Below are positions 44,434 to 55,102 of a DNA stretch of 64,000 bases, one piece after another (within the stretch, counting starts at the first letter, position 1; every line of letters starts with the position of its first letter). The stretch is from Enterocloster lavalensis (lineage in GTDB: Bacteria > Bacillota > Clostridia > Lachnospirales > Lachnospiraceae): assembly GCF_902364025.1 (NCBI RefSeq), contig NZ_CABJCG010000006.1, positions 186,001 to 250,000 of the forward strand, in the 5' to 3' direction. Made by a program: the position numbers and the translations under genes. The notes beneath the pieces are model-generated. The model did no database searches, was not told where the DNA came from, and saw only the letters and a program-made list of their open reading frames with translations.

Positions 44434-45615
44434 CTAGCCGTCCAGCAGCTGTTCGTATTCTCTGATCTCATGGGCGTTCCCGTAATCATGGGCGCTCAGG
44501 TATTGCCGGATGGACTCTCTCAGGGCACCGTTCTCCATCAGCTGGACGATTCCGTCGGCGATGGCAATGGGATTCATCTCCACAATCAGGCCTTCCCTGC
44601 CATCCTGAATCTGGTCCCTCACCGTGCTGTAATTGGCGGCCAGCACCGGTTTTCCCAGTATCTTGGCCTCGTCCAGCACCACGGATTTCCCCTCATAGCG
44701 GGACGGCTGGACCAGCAGGTCGCAGCCCCGGATATAAGGGTAGGGATTTTCTCTGGCTCCCAGCAGAATCACCTGCTCCTGTACCCCGGCCCCGGCGATC
44801 TGCCGCTCCAGCATTTCCCGCAGTTCCCCCGTTCCGATGATAAACCATTGGAATCGGTATCCCATGGTTTTCATCCGGCTTGCCGCCTGGATTGCGAAAT
44901 CAAATCCCTTCTGGCGGTTCAGCCTGCCGATGGACAGCAGATTCCACTGATCCTTGTGGTACTCCGGCGGAATAAACTCCCCGCTTCTGGCCCGGATCAC
45001 TGCTGCCGACGTGAGATTGGGCACGCAGGACATTTTTTCCTGTTCCTCCGGAAAAACCTGTTTTAATATGTCGACGCACGTATCCGAGATGGATAGGATG
45101 CGGTCAAACTGCCGGAAGTAAATCCCGTCCATGTCCCGGTCGAATCCGGCGCCCCGGTAGTCGTTGTGAACCCACACCAGCTTTTTTCCGGCGCTCACCT
45201 TCTCCGCCGTATAGTACATCATCTCGCCGGAAATATAAGCTGCGGCCACATCGTAGCTCCCCGGCAGTTTTTTGATCAGCGGACTGTAGAACCACTTCCA
45301 GCGGATGCTTTTCTGCCTTCCTTTCCGCCTGGAGACCAGCCTTGCAATTCCGGTCCCCGCCAGCCGCGCCGCTCCGTAAACCGGATGTCTCCAGGAAAAC
45401 GGGCTGTACAGATATTTCAGGGAAGGATCCGGCTCCAGCAGGCGCACCTGGTCCGGAAGCTGTGGCAAAAAGAAGCCGCACTGCCCGTCCCGTTTGAAAA
45501 GCAGCAGATCTACCCGGTATTTATTTGTACAGTCGGCCTCATTGAGAAAATTCACCAGGCTTCTCTCCGCCCCGCCGTTTGACAGGGACGACATGACAAT
45601 CAACACGTTTTTCAT
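44434..45615 (-). CDS. Glycosyltransferase family 4
   Basis: 393 residues, GT-B fold. N-terminal [17 protein letters not shown] acceptor loop; C-terminal donor site with [12 protein letters not shown] and [14 protein letters not shown] (EX7E type). Adds one sugar of the repeat unit; donor not predictable. Overlaps the preceding acyltransferase stop (ATGA). Confidence 0.9.
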   Translation of the reverse strand: MKNVLIVMSSLSNGGAERSLVNFLNEADCTNKYRVDLLLFKRDGQCGFFLPQLPDQVRLLEPDPSLKYLYSPFSWRHPVYGAARLAGTGIARLVSRRKGRQKSIRWKWFYSPLIKKLPGSYDVAAAYISGEMMYYTAEKVSAGKKLVWVHNDYRGAGFDRDMDGIYFRQFDRILSISDTCVDILKQVFPEEQEKMSCVPNLTSAAVIRARSGEFIPPEYHKDQWNLLSIGRLNRQKGFDFAIQAASRMKTMGYRFQWFIIGTGELREMLERQIAGAGVQEQVILLGARENPYPYIRGCDLLVQPSRYEGKSVVLDEAKILGKPVLAANYSTVRDQIQDGREGLIVEMNPIAIADGIVQLMENGALRESIRQYLSAHDYGNAHEIREYEQLLDG

Positions 45616-46124
45616 AAAGATTTCTCCCCAGCCGCGGCCGCCAGACCGGACCGCTTTTGAATCAGGGCTTCCACCGTGCCGATGACTCTGGCCGGATTTC
45701 CGCCCACAATCACGCCCTCCGGCACATCCTTTGTGACAACGCTGCCCGCCGCCACAACCGCGTTGGGACCGATCTTTGTATTATACAGGATCACGGCCCG
45801 GGTCCCCACGGCCACATTATCCAGTATCTCGATGGTGCCGGTATAAAAAGGAAGCTGCTCTCCGTCTTTGAGCAGGCCCGACTGATTCAGCATGCTGCCA
45901 ATCACATCGTGGGTGATCATGCGCACGTCAGCCGCGATACTCACATTATTGTGTATTTTGACAAGGTGTGGTTCTGATGGAATCGAATTCGATGCGTAGC
46001 GGCAGCCTTCTCCCATCAGGGCGAACACCTTTTTCCGCCTTAAAAAACCGGCCTTCCGAATGGAATTGCGCGTTACAAACATCCTCAGCATAATAAACCA
46101 CTTGCGCCAATCCGACCATTTCAT
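45612..46124 (-). CDS. Hexapeptide-repeat acyltransferase
   Basis: 170 residues with left-handed beta-helix hexapeptide repeats from about 55 to 150 ([50 protein letters not shown], quoted only as far as the repeat edges). The closing [15 protein letters not shown] is typical of sugar O-acetyltransferases. It probably acetylates a sugar of the repeat unit. Confidence 0.87.
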   Translation of the reverse strand: MKWSDWRKWFIMLRMFVTRNSIRKAGFLRRKKVFALMGEGCRYASNSIPSEPHLVKIHNNVSIAADVRMITHDVIGSMLNQSGLLKDGEQLPFYTGTIEILDNVAVGTRAVILYNTKIGPNAVVAAGSVVTKDVPEGVIVGGNPARVIGTVEALIQKRSGLAAAAGEKSL

Positions 46125-47224
46125 AATTCAATCCTCTCACATAGTTCCCACAGACGCCGTCCGATCCGGTCCGCCCGGTAGCGCTCCTGCATATACTTCC
46201 GCCCCGCCGCTCCCATCCGCTCCATGTCCGCCTGGTTTTCAAGGGCGTATGCCATTGCCTTTGCCAGACCGCTCCTGTCTCCAACCGGTACAATAAGCCC
46301 CGTCTCCCCGTCCCGGATCAGATCGGAAGGGCCGGTGGGACAATCCGTGGAAATGCAGGGCAGACCGCAGGCCATGGCCTCCATCAGCGTGTTGGGCATA
46401 CCTTCAAAATCGGAGGTCATTACATACAGGTCCGCTTCCCCGTAAATCTCCTGAAGCCGGCTGCTCCGCCCCTTCAGGGTAATCCGGTGTTCCAGCCCCA
46501 GATTCGCGATCTCTTCCCGCAGGGCCGTTTCCTGCGATCCAGACCCAAATATTTCCAAATATATCTCAGGTTGACTTTCACTTACATCCCGGAACGCCCG
46601 AATCAGAAGCGGATAATTTTTTTGCCGTTCCAGGCGGCCCGCCGCCACAATCCGGTACCCGGCCCTTGGCCTGGTCCGGTTGATCCCGAACGCCTCGTCG
46701 CTCACGGGATTGGGCAGAATATGGATTCTGTCGTGATGCTGTTTGGGAAAATAAGCCTTCTGCCGCTCCGTCTGGACAATCGTGCCCGGCGCTTTCGCCA
46801 CCAGATGATTCCGGTACAGCTTCAACCACCTGTTTTCCGGAAAGCTTTCCGGATTATTCCGCACGGTCTGTAAAATCACCGGGCCGGGCTGCAGAAATCT
46901 GCGCGCCAGGTCCACCCGGATACAGGTCGTCCAGAGAAACGGGAGAATATAATCCGGATGCTCCTCTGCGATCACCCGGCGGAGACGGTGGATCAGATAC
47001 AGGAAGTAGGGCGCGGAAAACCGCTCTCTGTACTGTGCCTCCCTCAGTCCGGACAGGTTGATCACCCGCACACGGCCGTCTGCGGCGTAGGGATCGTCCG
47101 CCTCAAAATGGACGGCTACCACCGCTTCCCTGCCGGATTTTGCCGTTTGATCCGCCAGAATGGATACCACCCGTTCCGCTCCGCCGTAGGAGAGGGAGGG
47201 CACCACAAATAAATATTTTTTCAT
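46121..47224 (-). CDS. Glycosyltransferase family 4
   Basis: 367 residues, GT-B fold. [17 protein letters not shown] at the start, [18 protein letters not shown] as the start of the donor domain and [19 protein letters not shown] as the EX7E nucleotide-sugar site. The last is the standard GT4 signature. Donor and acceptor sugars unknown. Confidence 0.92.
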   Translation of the reverse strand: MKKYLFVVPSLSYGGAERVVSILADQTAKSGREAVVAVHFEADDPYAADGRVRVINLSGLREAQYRERFSAPYFLYLIHRLRRVIAEEHPDYILPFLWTTCIRVDLARRFLQPGPVILQTVRNNPESFPENRWLKLYRNHLVAKAPGTIVQTERQKAYFPKQHHDRIHILPNPVSDEAFGINRTRPRAGYRIVAAGRLERQKNYPLLIRAFRDVSESQPEIYLEIFGSGSQETALREEIANLGLEHRITLKGRSSRLQEIYGEADLYVMTSDFEGMPNTLMEAMACGLPCISTDCPTGPSDLIRDGETGLIVPVGDRSGLAKAMAYALENQADMERMGAAGRKYMQERYRADRIGRRLWELCERIEL

Positions 47225-47227
47225 CCG

Positions 47228-47752
47228 TCAGCTCCTGAATCCGGCTTCCAATTTCGCCTGTTTTTCGTCCGGTCCGCAGTAGGCCGTATAGTCAATATCG
47301 TCCTTGTGCTTCCGATAATAGTCGGACACGGTTTCAATCACCCGCGCCGGTACTCCCACGGCCACGGAGCCGTCCGGTATGCTTCTTGTCACAACCGCGC
47401 CGCAGCCGATTATACAGTTTTTTCCAATTTCAACGCCGGGCATAATCACAGCAGCCATTCCAATATGGGTATTTTCACCAATCCGGATGGCTCCGTATAT
47501 TCCGCCTTCCTCTATGTAACCCGCTTTTTTCAGCGTCCAGATTCCGCCGTCGTGCGTAATCAGCTTGCAGCCGCTGGTGATGCGCACCCGGTCCCCGAGC
47601 GTGATCAGATAGGGCTCGCTGCCAAAATTCACATCCCGGTATATCTCGCAGCCGCTGCCCAGGCGAACGCCCCGCTTTCTCAACATTTTAATCCGTCCCT
47701 GATTGCCGGACAGATTCCATCGCAGCGCTTCCAACAGTTTTACAATCCTCAT
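47228..47752 (-). CDS. Hexapeptide-repeat acyltransferase
   Basis: 174 residues with hexapeptide repeats (VRITSGCKLITHDGG, IRIGENTHIGMAAVIMPG, IGKNCIIGCGAVVTRSI) and the conserved end SVAVGVPARVIE. It resembles the acyltransferase at 45612 in size and fold, so the polymer may carry two acyl groups. The start overlaps the next upstream gene's stop (ATGA). Confidence 0.87.
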   Translation of the reverse strand: MRIVKLLEALRWNLSGNQGRIKMLRKRGVRLGSGCEIYRDVNFGSEPYLITLGDRVRITSGCKLITHDGGIWTLKKAGYIEEGGIYGAIRIGENTHIGMAAVIMPGVEIGKNCIIGCGAVVTRSIPDGSVAVGVPARVIETVSDYYRKHKDDIDYTAYCGPDEKQAKLEAGFRS

Positions 47753-48912
47753 TTGGTTCCCTCATACAGTGCCAGCGTCTGATCCACGGTTTTGTCCCAG
47801 CTGTACTTTTGGCAGATAAAATCCGCAGTTCCCTTCCGCCCGGCCTCCACGGCCTCCGGGTGGTCGCACAGATACTGCAGGCGCTCCCGTATGGATTCCC
47901 TGCTCCCCTTCCGGCACACGGCCGCGTGATCCTCCACCACCTCGGTGCATTCCGAAATATCCGAAACCAGACAGCAGTTTCCATAGCTCATGGCTTCCAG
48001 CAGACTCAGGGGCATCCCCTCCAGCTCGGAGGGTAATGTGTAGAGATAAGCGTTGGAGTAAAGTTCTGCCAGCAGGCTTCCCTGGACAAAACCGGTGAAT
48101 ATAACCCGGCTGTCCGTTTCCGCCAGCTGTTTTAATTCCCTCACGAACTCCTCCGTGTCCGAAGCTCCGCCGGCAATCACCAGCTTTTTGGACGTTTTTA
48201 CGCCGCCGAAGGCCTCTAAAAGCAGGCGGACGCCCTTTTCGGGCACAATTCTTCCCAAAAACAGAATATAATCATTGCCCAAAAGCCCGTACAGCGCGGT
48301 GATCTCATTGGCCGGAAGTTTTTCCGGCCGGGAAACTCCGTTAGGTATCATCTCTGTCCTTCTGCCGTACTCCCGCAGAAAATATTGCCTGACATTGTCG
48401 CTGAGCACGATGATCTCGTCGGCAAACCGGACTGCGCAGCGCTCTCCCAGCTTGATATACATAGCCCCAAAACCGGAGTTCCATTTGCTTCTGGACCAGT
48501 CCAGACCGTGAATGGTTGCGATGCAGCGCTTTCCTGTCAGCCTGGGCAGCCACATCATGGCGCATGGCCCTTCCGCATGAAAATGCACGATATCGTACGG
48601 TCCGAAGGCAGCGCAAAGGGCGGCCAGCACGGAGGAAGTGAATGCGGCCGCCCCCCTCACATCCAGCGTGGCCACTGTCTTCAGCCTGATTCCCCGGTAA
48701 CGTCCGCGGGTTATCCCCGTGTCAAATGAGCTTCCCGCAACGTGATGTCCCCGGCGGTTGTAACAGGTCACATCGTATCCCAGCTCTGCCATGCGCCAAG
48801 CCAGTTCCTCTACCACAATCTCGATGCCGCCCTCCCGCGAGGGGATCCGTTTGTGTCCCAGCATGGCGATTCGCATTACCGGCCTGCCGGTGCCGGACTT
48901 CGCGCCGCCCAT
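47749..48912 (-). CDS. Glycosyltransferase family 4 with DUF1972-type N-terminus
   Basis: About 387 residues. GHKRIPSREGGIEIVVEELA is the DUF1972-type opening found in rhamnosyl- and related transferases; FLGRIVPEKGVRLLLEAF and PSELEGMPLSLLEAMSYG form the donor site. The ATG at 48912 shares a base with the upstream TGA and has GAGG six bases before it. The conserved domain begins at an in-frame ATG at 48876, so the true start could be there. Confidence 0.88.
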   Translation of the reverse strand: MGGAKSGTGRPVMRIAMLGHKRIPSREGGIEIVVEELAWRMAELGYDVTCYNRRGHHVAGSSFDTGITRGRYRGIRLKTVATLDVRGAAAFTSSVLAALCAAFGPYDIVHFHAEGPCAMMWLPRLTGKRCIATIHGLDWSRSKWNSGFGAMYIKLGERCAVRFADEIIVLSDNVRQYFLREYGRRTEMIPNGVSRPEKLPANEITALYGLLGNDYILFLGRIVPEKGVRLLLEAFGGVKTSKKLVIAGGASDTEEFVRELKQLAETDSRVIFTGFVQGSLLAELYSNAYLYTLPSELEGMPLSLLEAMSYGNCCLVSDISECTEVVEDHAAVCRKGSRESIRERLQYLCDHPEAVEAGRKGTADFICQKYSWDKTVDQTLALYEGTK

Positions 48913-49970
48913 CAGCATCCTCTGTCCCGGAGGTTTTTCTGTTCCATATAGGACTTATACCATTTGGAAAACTTTGTAAGTCCTTCCTCCAGCCCGGTAG
49001 ACGGCTTAAAGTCAAAATCGGCAATCAGCTGCTCCACATCCGCGTAGGTCTGATACACATCCCCCGGCTGCATGGGTAAAAACTCCTTTTTAGCCGGTTC
49101 TGCAATAATCCCCTCGCGCAGCAGGCAGCGCTCCAGAATCCCCACAAAGTCCAGCAGGCTTTCCGGACGGTTGTTTCCAATGTTGTACAAGCGGTAGGGA
49201 ACTCCCTGCTCAGGATCGGGAGACTTCTGCAGCACCTTTACCACGCCGGTGAGAATGTCGTCGATATAGGTGAAATCCCGCTTCATGTCCCCGTAATTGT
49301 AAATCTGAATGGTTTCCCCTCTGACCATCTTGTCCGTAAAACCAAAATAGGCCATGTCCGGCCTGCCCTCAGGGCCGTATACCGTAAAAAAGCGCAGACC
49401 GGTGGACGGGATTTTGTACAGGGACGCGTAGGCGTGAGCCATCAGCTCGTCCGCCTTTTTGGTTGCCGCGTAAAGGCTGACCGGATGGTCCACCCGGTCC
49501 TGCGTGCTGTAGGGAACTTTTTGATTGGAGCCGTAAACAGAGGAGCTGGACGCGTACACCAAATGGGCCACGCCCTCGTTTCCCCCGTCATAGGAATGGC
49601 GGCAGCTCTCCAGAATGTTAAAGAATCCAATGAGATTAGATTGGATATAGGACTGTGGATTGAGAATGGAATACCGCACTCCGGCCTGGGCCGCCAGGTT
49701 GACCACGATCTGCGGATTATACTTGCGGAATACGTCTTCCACCAGTCCCTGGTCCGCAATGTCGCCTCTCACAAATGTAAATCGTTCGTACTGTTCCAAA
49801 CCGGCCAGCCTGCTCTCCTTCAGCCCCGTGTCATAGTAATCATTGACATTGTCAATTCCCACCACAAAGGCGGAGGGCGTCTCGCTTAAAATCCGTTTCG
49901 CAAGCCCCGCCCCGATAAAGCCCGCCGCCCCGGTAATCAGAATCCGCTTGTTGTTCATCTCTATTTTCAT
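48912..49970 (-). CDS. NAD-dependent epimerase, UDP-glucuronate 4-epimerase-like
   Basis: 352 residues, extended SDR. GAAGFIGAGLAKRIL for NAD binding (about 13-27), the catalytic SSSSVYGSNQ and YAATKKADE (Tyr-x3-Lys). The pattern AGVRYSILNPQSYIQSN is typical of UDP-GlcA epimerases. With the UDP-glucose dehydrogenase next to it, it probably supplies UDP-galacturonate, so the polymer is likely acidic. Confidence 0.9.
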   Translation of the reverse strand: MKIEMNNKRILITGAAGFIGAGLAKRILSETPSAFVVGIDNVNDYYDTGLKESRLAGLEQYERFTFVRGDIADQGLVEDVFRKYNPQIVVNLAAQAGVRYSILNPQSYIQSNLIGFFNILESCRHSYDGGNEGVAHLVYASSSSVYGSNQKVPYSTQDRVDHPVSLYAATKKADELMAHAYASLYKIPSTGLRFFTVYGPEGRPDMAYFGFTDKMVRGETIQIYNYGDMKRDFTYIDDILTGVVKVLQKSPDPEQGVPYRLYNIGNNRPESLLDFVGILERCLLREGIIAEPAKKEFLPMQPGDVYQTYADVEQLIADFDFKPSTGLEEGLTKFSKWYKSYMEQKNLRDRGC

Positions 49971-49990
49971 GTTAAAACTCCCGTATTTTG

Positions 49991-51238
49991 TCAGTCTCTT
50001 CCAAATAGATCCCTGGTATAGACCTTTTCTCTGACGTCGTCCAGCTCAGCGCCGTAGCGGTTGGCCACGATCACACTGCAAAGTTCCTTAAATTGTTCCA
50101 GACAGTTCACCACCCTGCTGCCAAAAAAAGTGCTCCCGTCCCGGAGGGATGGCTCAAAAATAATCACTTCCGCACCCTTGGCCTTGATCCGCTTCATGAT
50201 TCCCTGAATGGCCGACTGCCGGAAATTGTCGGAATCCGACTTCATGGTCAGGCGGTACACTCCGATGGTGATCTTTTTTTCCCGATCTCTGTCATAGGCG
50301 TCCGAGGCCTTGTAATAGCCTGCCTTTCTCAAAATCTGGTCGGAAATGAAATCCTTTCTGGTCCGGTTCGCCTCCACAATGGCCCCGATCAGGTTCTCGG
50401 GAACATCCCTGTAGTTGGCCAGCAGCTGTTTCGTATCCTTCGGGAGGCAGTAGCCCCCGTAGCCGAAGCTGGGGTTGTTATAGTGGCTGCCGATTCTGGG
50501 ATCCAGCCCGATTCCTTCAATGATCTGCCTGGCGTCCAGCCCGCGCACCTCGGCGTATGTATCCAACTCATTGAAATAGCTGACCCGCAGCGCCAGATAG
50601 GTATTGGCAAACAGCTTCACCGCCTCCGCTTCCGTTAGTCCCGTGTAGAGAACCGGCACATTCTTTTTTACCGCTCCCTCCGTCAAAAGACCGGCGAAGG
50701 CGCGGGCCGCCTGGTCCAGCTCAGAGTCCGCCCCGGGACGTCCCACAATGATCCGGCTGGGATACAGATTGTCGTACAACGCCCTTCCCTCCCGCAAAAA
50801 CTCCGGGCTGAACAGAAGCTTTGCGTTTGCGTACTTTTTACGCATCTCCCCAGTGAATCCCACCGGCACCGTGGATTTTATCACGATCACTGCCCGGGGA
50901 TTGACCTCCGACGCCCGTGCGATCACCTCCTCCACGGAATCCGTGTTAAAATAATCCTTCTCGGAATCATAATTGGTGGGCGTGGCGATCACGATGAAAT
51001 CCGCCCGGGCATACGCCGACGCCCCGTCCTCCGTGGCCGTGAGATCCAGCTCCCGGCCGGCAAGATACTCCTCGATCTCCCGGTCCGCGATGGGGGACCT
51101 TCTCCGGTTCACCATCTCCACCCTTTCAGGCGCGATATCCACTGCCAGCACCCGGTTGTGCTGAGACAGCAAAACCGCGTTGCTCAGCCCCACATAACCG
51201 ATCCCGGCCACAGCGACTGTGATTTTTTTCTCTTCCAT
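49991..51238 (-). CDS. UDP-glucose/nucleotide-sugar 6-dehydrogenase
   Basis: 415 residues. N-terminal Rossmann motif [15 protein letters not shown], central catalytic region [19 protein letters not shown] with the nucleophilic Cys (quoted to 19 residues), and a C-terminal UDP-binding domain. Oxidises UDP-glucose to UDP-glucuronate, the substrate of the neighbouring epimerase. The ATG at 51238 is chosen because GGGAGCGGA precedes it. Confidence 0.92.
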   Translation of the reverse strand: MEEKKITVAVAGIGYVGLSNAVLLSQHNRVLAVDIAPERVEMVNRRRSPIADREIEEYLAGRELDLTATEDGASAYARADFIVIATPTNYDSEKDYFNTDSVEEVIARASEVNPRAVIVIKSTVPVGFTGEMRKKYANAKLLFSPEFLREGRALYDNLYPSRIIVGRPGADSELDQAARAFAGLLTEGAVKKNVPVLYTGLTEAEAVKLFANTYLALRVSYFNELDTYAEVRGLDARQIIEGIGLDPRIGSHYNNPSFGYGGYCLPKDTKQLLANYRDVPENLIGAIVEANRTRKDFISDQILRKAGYYKASDAYDRDREKKITIGVYRLTMKSDSDNFRQSAIQGIMKRIKAKGAEVIIFEPSLRDGSTFFGSRVVNCLEQFKELCSVIVANRYGAELDDVREKVYTRDLFGRD

Positions 51239-51274
51239 TTTCCGCTCCCGCTTTCGTATTTTCACATCGGTCCA

Positions 51275-52717
51275 TTACATGGAACCTTCTTTGCCCAGCA
51301 CAACCAGAACCGTCTTCAACAGAATCTTGATGTCCAGCGCAAAATTCCACTCCGTTATATACTGTTTATCCAGAGACACCACCTGCTCGAAATCCGTGAT
51401 TTTACTGCGGCCGCTGACCTGCCACATTCCGGTCAGACCCGGTTTGACGGCCAGTCTGGCCCGGTGGTGCAGGTCGTACTTCTCCCACTCGTCCACGGTT
51501 GGAGGTCTGGTACCCACCAGGCTCATTTCTCCCTTCAGAACGTTAAAAAACTGTGGGAATTCGTCTATGGAATACTTCCGGATGAAATTTCCGATCCCCC
51601 GCCCCGGCCCTTTCTCGCTGCCGATGATCCGCGGATCCCATTCCAGTTTGAACATCATACCGCTGCTCACCCGGTTGCTCTCCAGCAGCTCCTTCTTGCG
51701 CTCCTCTGCGTCCAGATACATGCTCCTGAACTTGTAAATTTTGAATTTTTTTCCATTTCTTCCCACTCGTATCTGTGAGAAAAACACCGGCCCCGGCGAT
51801 TTTATGTAAATGCACGGCCCTACGAACAGAAGCAGAGCCAGCGTGATCACACATCCCGTAAGCCCTCCGAGAATGTCCAGGAGACGTTTCATCGCCTGCT
51901 GTCTCGCGGAGTACAGCCCAAGGCTGGTGGTCAGCACCGTGTAATTTCCCAGGCGCTCCATAAACTGTTTTCTCGTCAGCATATCCCGGGCGTCCACCAG
52001 CTTGAAGTGGACGGTTACCCCCATTTCCATAAACTGACGGATCAGGTCCGCGCAGATGGGCGTGCCCGGAGGGAGATTGATCAATACCTCGTCCACCCAT
52101 TGGCGGCAGACATAATCGGCCGCCCCGGCAGTGTCTGCCACAACGGGAATCCCGTCCACCCACTGTCCCGCCATATTCCGGTCAGTCGCAACAATCCCCG
52201 CGATCCGAAACCTCTGATAGTTATTTTCCCTGATCGCCGCGATGGTTTGGCCAATCAGGGACTCTGTGGTTACGATCACCAGAGAACGGCTCCCCATGCT
52301 CTGCCCTTTGCAGTGCAGCAGATATTTTTTCCAGACATATCTCAGCGAGAGACTCAGCAGAAAATAGATTACGCCCGTCAGAATCAGTACGATTCTCGAA
52401 TAGTTGTCGCCGTTCTGTGTGAGAATCAGGTAAAAGGATGACAGCAGGACCACCAGGCAATCGTGCTTCAGCGTCACTGTCACTTCCCTGTAAAAACTCC
52501 GTTTCAGCACATTCTTAAAGGTTTCAAAGAAAAACACCACTGAAATTTCGATCAAAAACAGAATGATTAACATATTCCGGTACAACAGGCTCCCCAGAAG
52601 ATTCAGGGAGCCCAGACGTATGTGATATGCGAAAAAAAGCGCAAGCTCCAGGCAAACCAGGTCCAGAATGATAAAATCCAGATGCTTCATCCATCCCTTT
52701 GCCGCTTTTGAATACAT
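51275..52717 (-). CDS. Polyprenyl glycosylphosphotransferase (initiating sugar transferase)
   Basis: 480 residues. Four to five N-terminal transmembrane helices, a CoA-binding-like middle, one further helix (about 285-305), then the catalytic bacterial sugar transferase domain: SPGPVFFSQIRVGRNGKKF, KFRSMYLDAE, RKYSIDEFPQFFNVLKGEMS and LVGTRPPTVDEW. Transfers the first sugar-1-phosphate to undecaprenyl phosphate, which starts the repeat unit. It ends in ATG TAA TGG, resembling the start of the 40-bp repeat. Confidence 0.93.
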   Translation of the reverse strand: MYSKAAKGWMKHLDFIILDLVCLELALFFAYHIRLGSLNLLGSLLYRNMLIILFLIEISVVFFFETFKNVLKRSFYREVTVTLKHDCLVVLLSSFYLILTQNGDNYSRIVLILTGVIYFLLSLSLRYVWKKYLLHCKGQSMGSRSLVIVTTESLIGQTIAAIRENNYQRFRIAGIVATDRNMAGQWVDGIPVVADTAGAADYVCRQWVDEVLINLPPGTPICADLIRQFMEMGVTVHFKLVDARDMLTRKQFMERLGNYTVLTTSLGLYSARQQAMKRLLDILGGLTGCVITLALLLFVGPCIYIKSPGPVFFSQIRVGRNGKKFKIYKFRSMYLDAEERKKELLESNRVSSGMMFKLEWDPRIIGSEKGPGRGIGNFIRKYSIDEFPQFFNVLKGEMSLVGTRPPTVDEWEKYDLHHRARLAVKPGLTGMWQVSGRSKITDFEQVVSLDKQYITEWNFALDIKILLKTVLVVLGKEGSM

Positions 52718-52749
52718 ACTTTATCTCCTTGTACACCGGTTCCGGCGTT

Positions 52750-53376
52750 TTACCGTTTGTAAACGACCGTAAACGTTCCGGATCCGGCAAGATTGACCCA
52801 CAGAGTCTTGTTGTCGATGTCTAACTGGCTCGGAGCGATCAGTTCCCACCGGCCGGTGGCATTGTTGTAAAACAGGACCTCCACCGTCCCCAGCCCGTCG
52901 GTCAGATTGGGGACATAGATGGGCACCCTCACATCCCCGGTTTTCACCGCATTGGTATCCGCGGCCCTGGTGACGATGGCGTGCGTTCCGGTCAGCGCGT
53001 TGTATCCCTCCACGTTTACGTCCTTCACCGCTTCGCTTAAGGGTTTCCCCTGGTTGATGGCGCTGATGCTCTCCACCACCGGCTCCGGCAGTCCCGCAGT
53101 TGCAGCTCCCGCCTCTTTGACAAATTCCACCGCGGTATTACCGATCACTGCCTGGCCCCGCTCATTTCGAACCACCTTCTCCACGCCCCCCGACTCGTTC
53201 ACCGTGTTTTCACCCGACGCGATCACCACCACGTCGTCCTTGCTGCCGGTACTGCTGATGGGGGAATTGCTTCCGATCACCGCCTCCGTGGTGATGCTGT
53301 TCGCCCCATATGCACAAAGAGGCTGAGAAACTGCCAACGCCGCTGCAAATACTGTCACAATCCATCTTTTTTTCAA
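52750..53376 (-). CDS. Secreted protein of unknown function in the exopolysaccharide operon
   Basis: 208 residues, TTG start at 53376. A signal peptide (about 1-25) ends CAYGA-N. The mature part is Thr/Val/Asn-rich and beta-like, closing TLWVNLAGSGTFTVVYKR. Not recognised. Similar secreted proteins accompany some Firmicute capsule clusters, so a role in anchoring or assembly is possible. Lies between the LCP protein and the initiating transferase. Confidence 0.75.
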   Translation of the reverse strand: MKKRWIVTVFAAALAVSQPLCAYGANSITTEAVIGSNSPISSTGSKDDVVVIASGENTVNESGGVEKVVRNERGQAVIGNTAVEFVKEAGAATAGLPEPVVESISAINQGKPLSEAVKDVNVEGYNALTGTHAIVTRAADTNAVKTGDVRVPIYVPNLTDGLGTVEVLFYNNATGRWELIAPSQLDIDNKTLWVNLAGSGTFTVVYKR

Positions 53377-53412
53377 AACCGTTCACCTTTCCTTTCTGTA
53401 AATTGATTGTCT

Positions 53413-54402
53413 CTATTTCTCCACCCTGTAAAACAGGTTCAAAACCATTTCCTGAGCCGCCTCCCGGTCCGGATAGTATTCATCGTACAAATCCGTCTCC
53501 ACCGCCGTGCCGGGAAGGGTCTGCAGGTCCTGTGGCCCCAGCGCGTTCTCACCGCTGGAAAATGCCAGGGCCATGTCCAGACACTGGTCCTTTCCCAGAT
53601 TCGTGATCACATAGGGAGACAGCTGATCCATAACATCCGGCACAAAGCTGTCACTCCCCCCGGCTTTTTCCCGAAACGCGAGGCTGAAGCCTTCGATATA
53701 CTGTTTTTGCCGCTCCGTCCGCTCCAGCGCGCTTTGGGGAACGCCGATATTCCGGTAGCGGACAAACGCTTCGGCCTGTTCCCCCATAAGGACCCTCTGC
53801 GTCCCGTCCACCGTCACCTCCACGCCTCCCACCAAATCGTTCAGCATGGAGATGGCCGTGATATTCATAGCCGCGTAGCCATCCATTTTCAGACCTCCCA
53901 ACAGCTCCGACACCGCTTCCGACAGATAACGGCAGCTTTGCTCCCGGCCATCTCCATATCCGTAAGCCAGCGCTATATGCTGCTCGTCTTTCCCAAGAAC
54001 ATTGCCGCTCAGATCCGTCAGCGTGATCCTGGTTATGGTGTCCCTCGGGATGGCCAGGAACCTGATCGTATTCCTGGCCGTGTCCCAGGCCGCTAAAAAA
54101 ATCCCGTCCGCCTGGCCTCCTGATCCAGGAACCGTCCGCTCCTTCATTTCCCCTCTGCGGTCCACGCCAATACAGAGAACCGCCTTCACATACGTGTTTC
54201 TCCGGTATGTCTTCCCTCCGGATTCCACCCTGTCCCCGGCAGTCGCGGCAGTTACCGTGACTGCGGTATCTTTGGAAACCAGCGCATTCCTTGCCTGTAC
54301 CCTGTCCCGGTAGAGTCCGGCGCTGTACCAGACAAACCCTGCCAGAAGGCAAATGGCCGCTGCCAATGCGGGCTTTAAGGCTTTATTCCTTTTTCTTCTC
54401 AT
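53413..54402 (-). CDS. LytR-CpsA-Psr (LCP) family phosphotransferase
   Basis: 329 residues. N-terminal transmembrane anchor (about 9-28), then the extracellular LCP domain: VLCIGVDRRGEM, IFLAAWDTARNTIRFLAIPRDT (quoted in part) with the Asp/Arg residues that bind pyrophosphate and polyprenyl substrate, and MLNDLVGGVEVTVDG. LCP proteins attach polymers to peptidoglycan, so the product may be wall-linked capsule. The start overlaps cpsD; 54402 is chosen among two in-frame ATGs. Confidence 0.9.
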   Translation of the reverse strand: MRRKRNKALKPALAAAICLLAGFVWYSAGLYRDRVQARNALVSKDTAVTVTAATAGDRVESGGKTYRRNTYVKAVLCIGVDRRGEMKERTVPGSGGQADGIFLAAWDTARNTIRFLAIPRDTITRITLTDLSGNVLGKDEQHIALAYGYGDGREQSCRYLSEAVSELLGGLKMDGYAAMNITAISMLNDLVGGVEVTVDGTQRVLMGEQAEAFVRYRNIGVPQSALERTERQKQYIEGFSLAFREKAGGSDSFVPDVMDQLSPYVITNLGKDQCLDMALAFSSGENALGPQDLQTLPGTAVETDLYDEYYPDREAAQEMVLNLFYRVEK

Positions 54403-55102
54403 AATATTGTTCGTAAGCATCGTGCTTATAAGAATTGTATTTTCCGTATTTGCCGTAATACCTATCGCGGGACGTGTCCATCCGGTTCAGCACCACCCCG
54501 AGTATGCGGCAGCCGCTTTTCTCCAGCTGCGCCTTTACCCGCTGTACCAGACGGCGGCTGATGGCCCCGCTTTCAATCACGATCACGGCTCCGTCGCACA
54601 GACCCGCCACAATGGCCCCGTCTATAAGCCCCGCCATCGGCGGCGTGTCGATCAATAGATAGTCGTAGTCCTCCCTCGCCGCCCGGATCAGCTCTTTAAA
54701 GGAATTCTCCTCCAAAAGCTCCGCCGGATTGGGCGAGTAGGGACCGGCAAACACAATGTCCATACCCTCAATATTTGTGTGATACAGAATCTCCTCCATC
54801 GTTTTCTGGCCGCTGAGATACTGCGAAAGCCCGTTAATCCGTCCTCTGACGCCGTGGCGCGTGATCAGGACGGACTTTCGGATATCCGCATCCACCAGGA
54901 GCACCTTTTTTCCGATGCTCGCCAGGGATACAGCCAGCGCCATCACAACCTCGCTTTTTCCCTCGTCCGGCATGGAGCTGGTAAACATAACCGTCTTCAG
55001 ATTGCTGCCGCAAAACTGGATATTGGTCCGAAGGGTCTTGATCGCCTCCTCGTAAGCGTAATCGCCTTTTTCCACATGTTTCAGGCATACCGCATCACTC
55101 AT
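54383..55102 (-). CDS. cpsD: Tyrosine-protein kinase CpsD/CapB (BY-kinase)
   Basis: 239 residues. P-loop TSSMPDEGKS (about 41-50), Walker A' VLLVDADIR and Walker B LLIDTPP. The C-terminus carries a cluster of seven tyrosines (DRYYGKYGKYNSYKHDAY), the autophosphorylation tail. Partner of the Wzz-type protein in regulating chain length. GGGAGG precedes the ATG at 55102, which overlaps the upstream gene. Confidence 0.93.
   Translation of the reverse strand: MSDAVCLKHVEKGDYAYEEAIKTLRTNIQFCGSNLKTVMFTSSMPDEGKSEVVMALAVSLASIGKKVLLVDADIRKSVLITRHGVRGRINGLSQYLSGQKTMEEILYHTNIEGMDIVFAGPYSPNPAELLEENSFKELIRAAREDYDYLLIDTPPMAGLIDGAIVAGLCDGAVIVIESGAISRRLVQRVKAQLEKSGCRILGVVLNRMDTSRDRYYGKYGKYNSYKHDAYEQYYEKKKE

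Noticed and set aside
51265..51290. Further copy of the 40-bp repeat at the end of the initiating transferase gene
   Set aside because: Only about 12 bases resemble the repeat end (ATGTAATGGACC); too short to call a copy.
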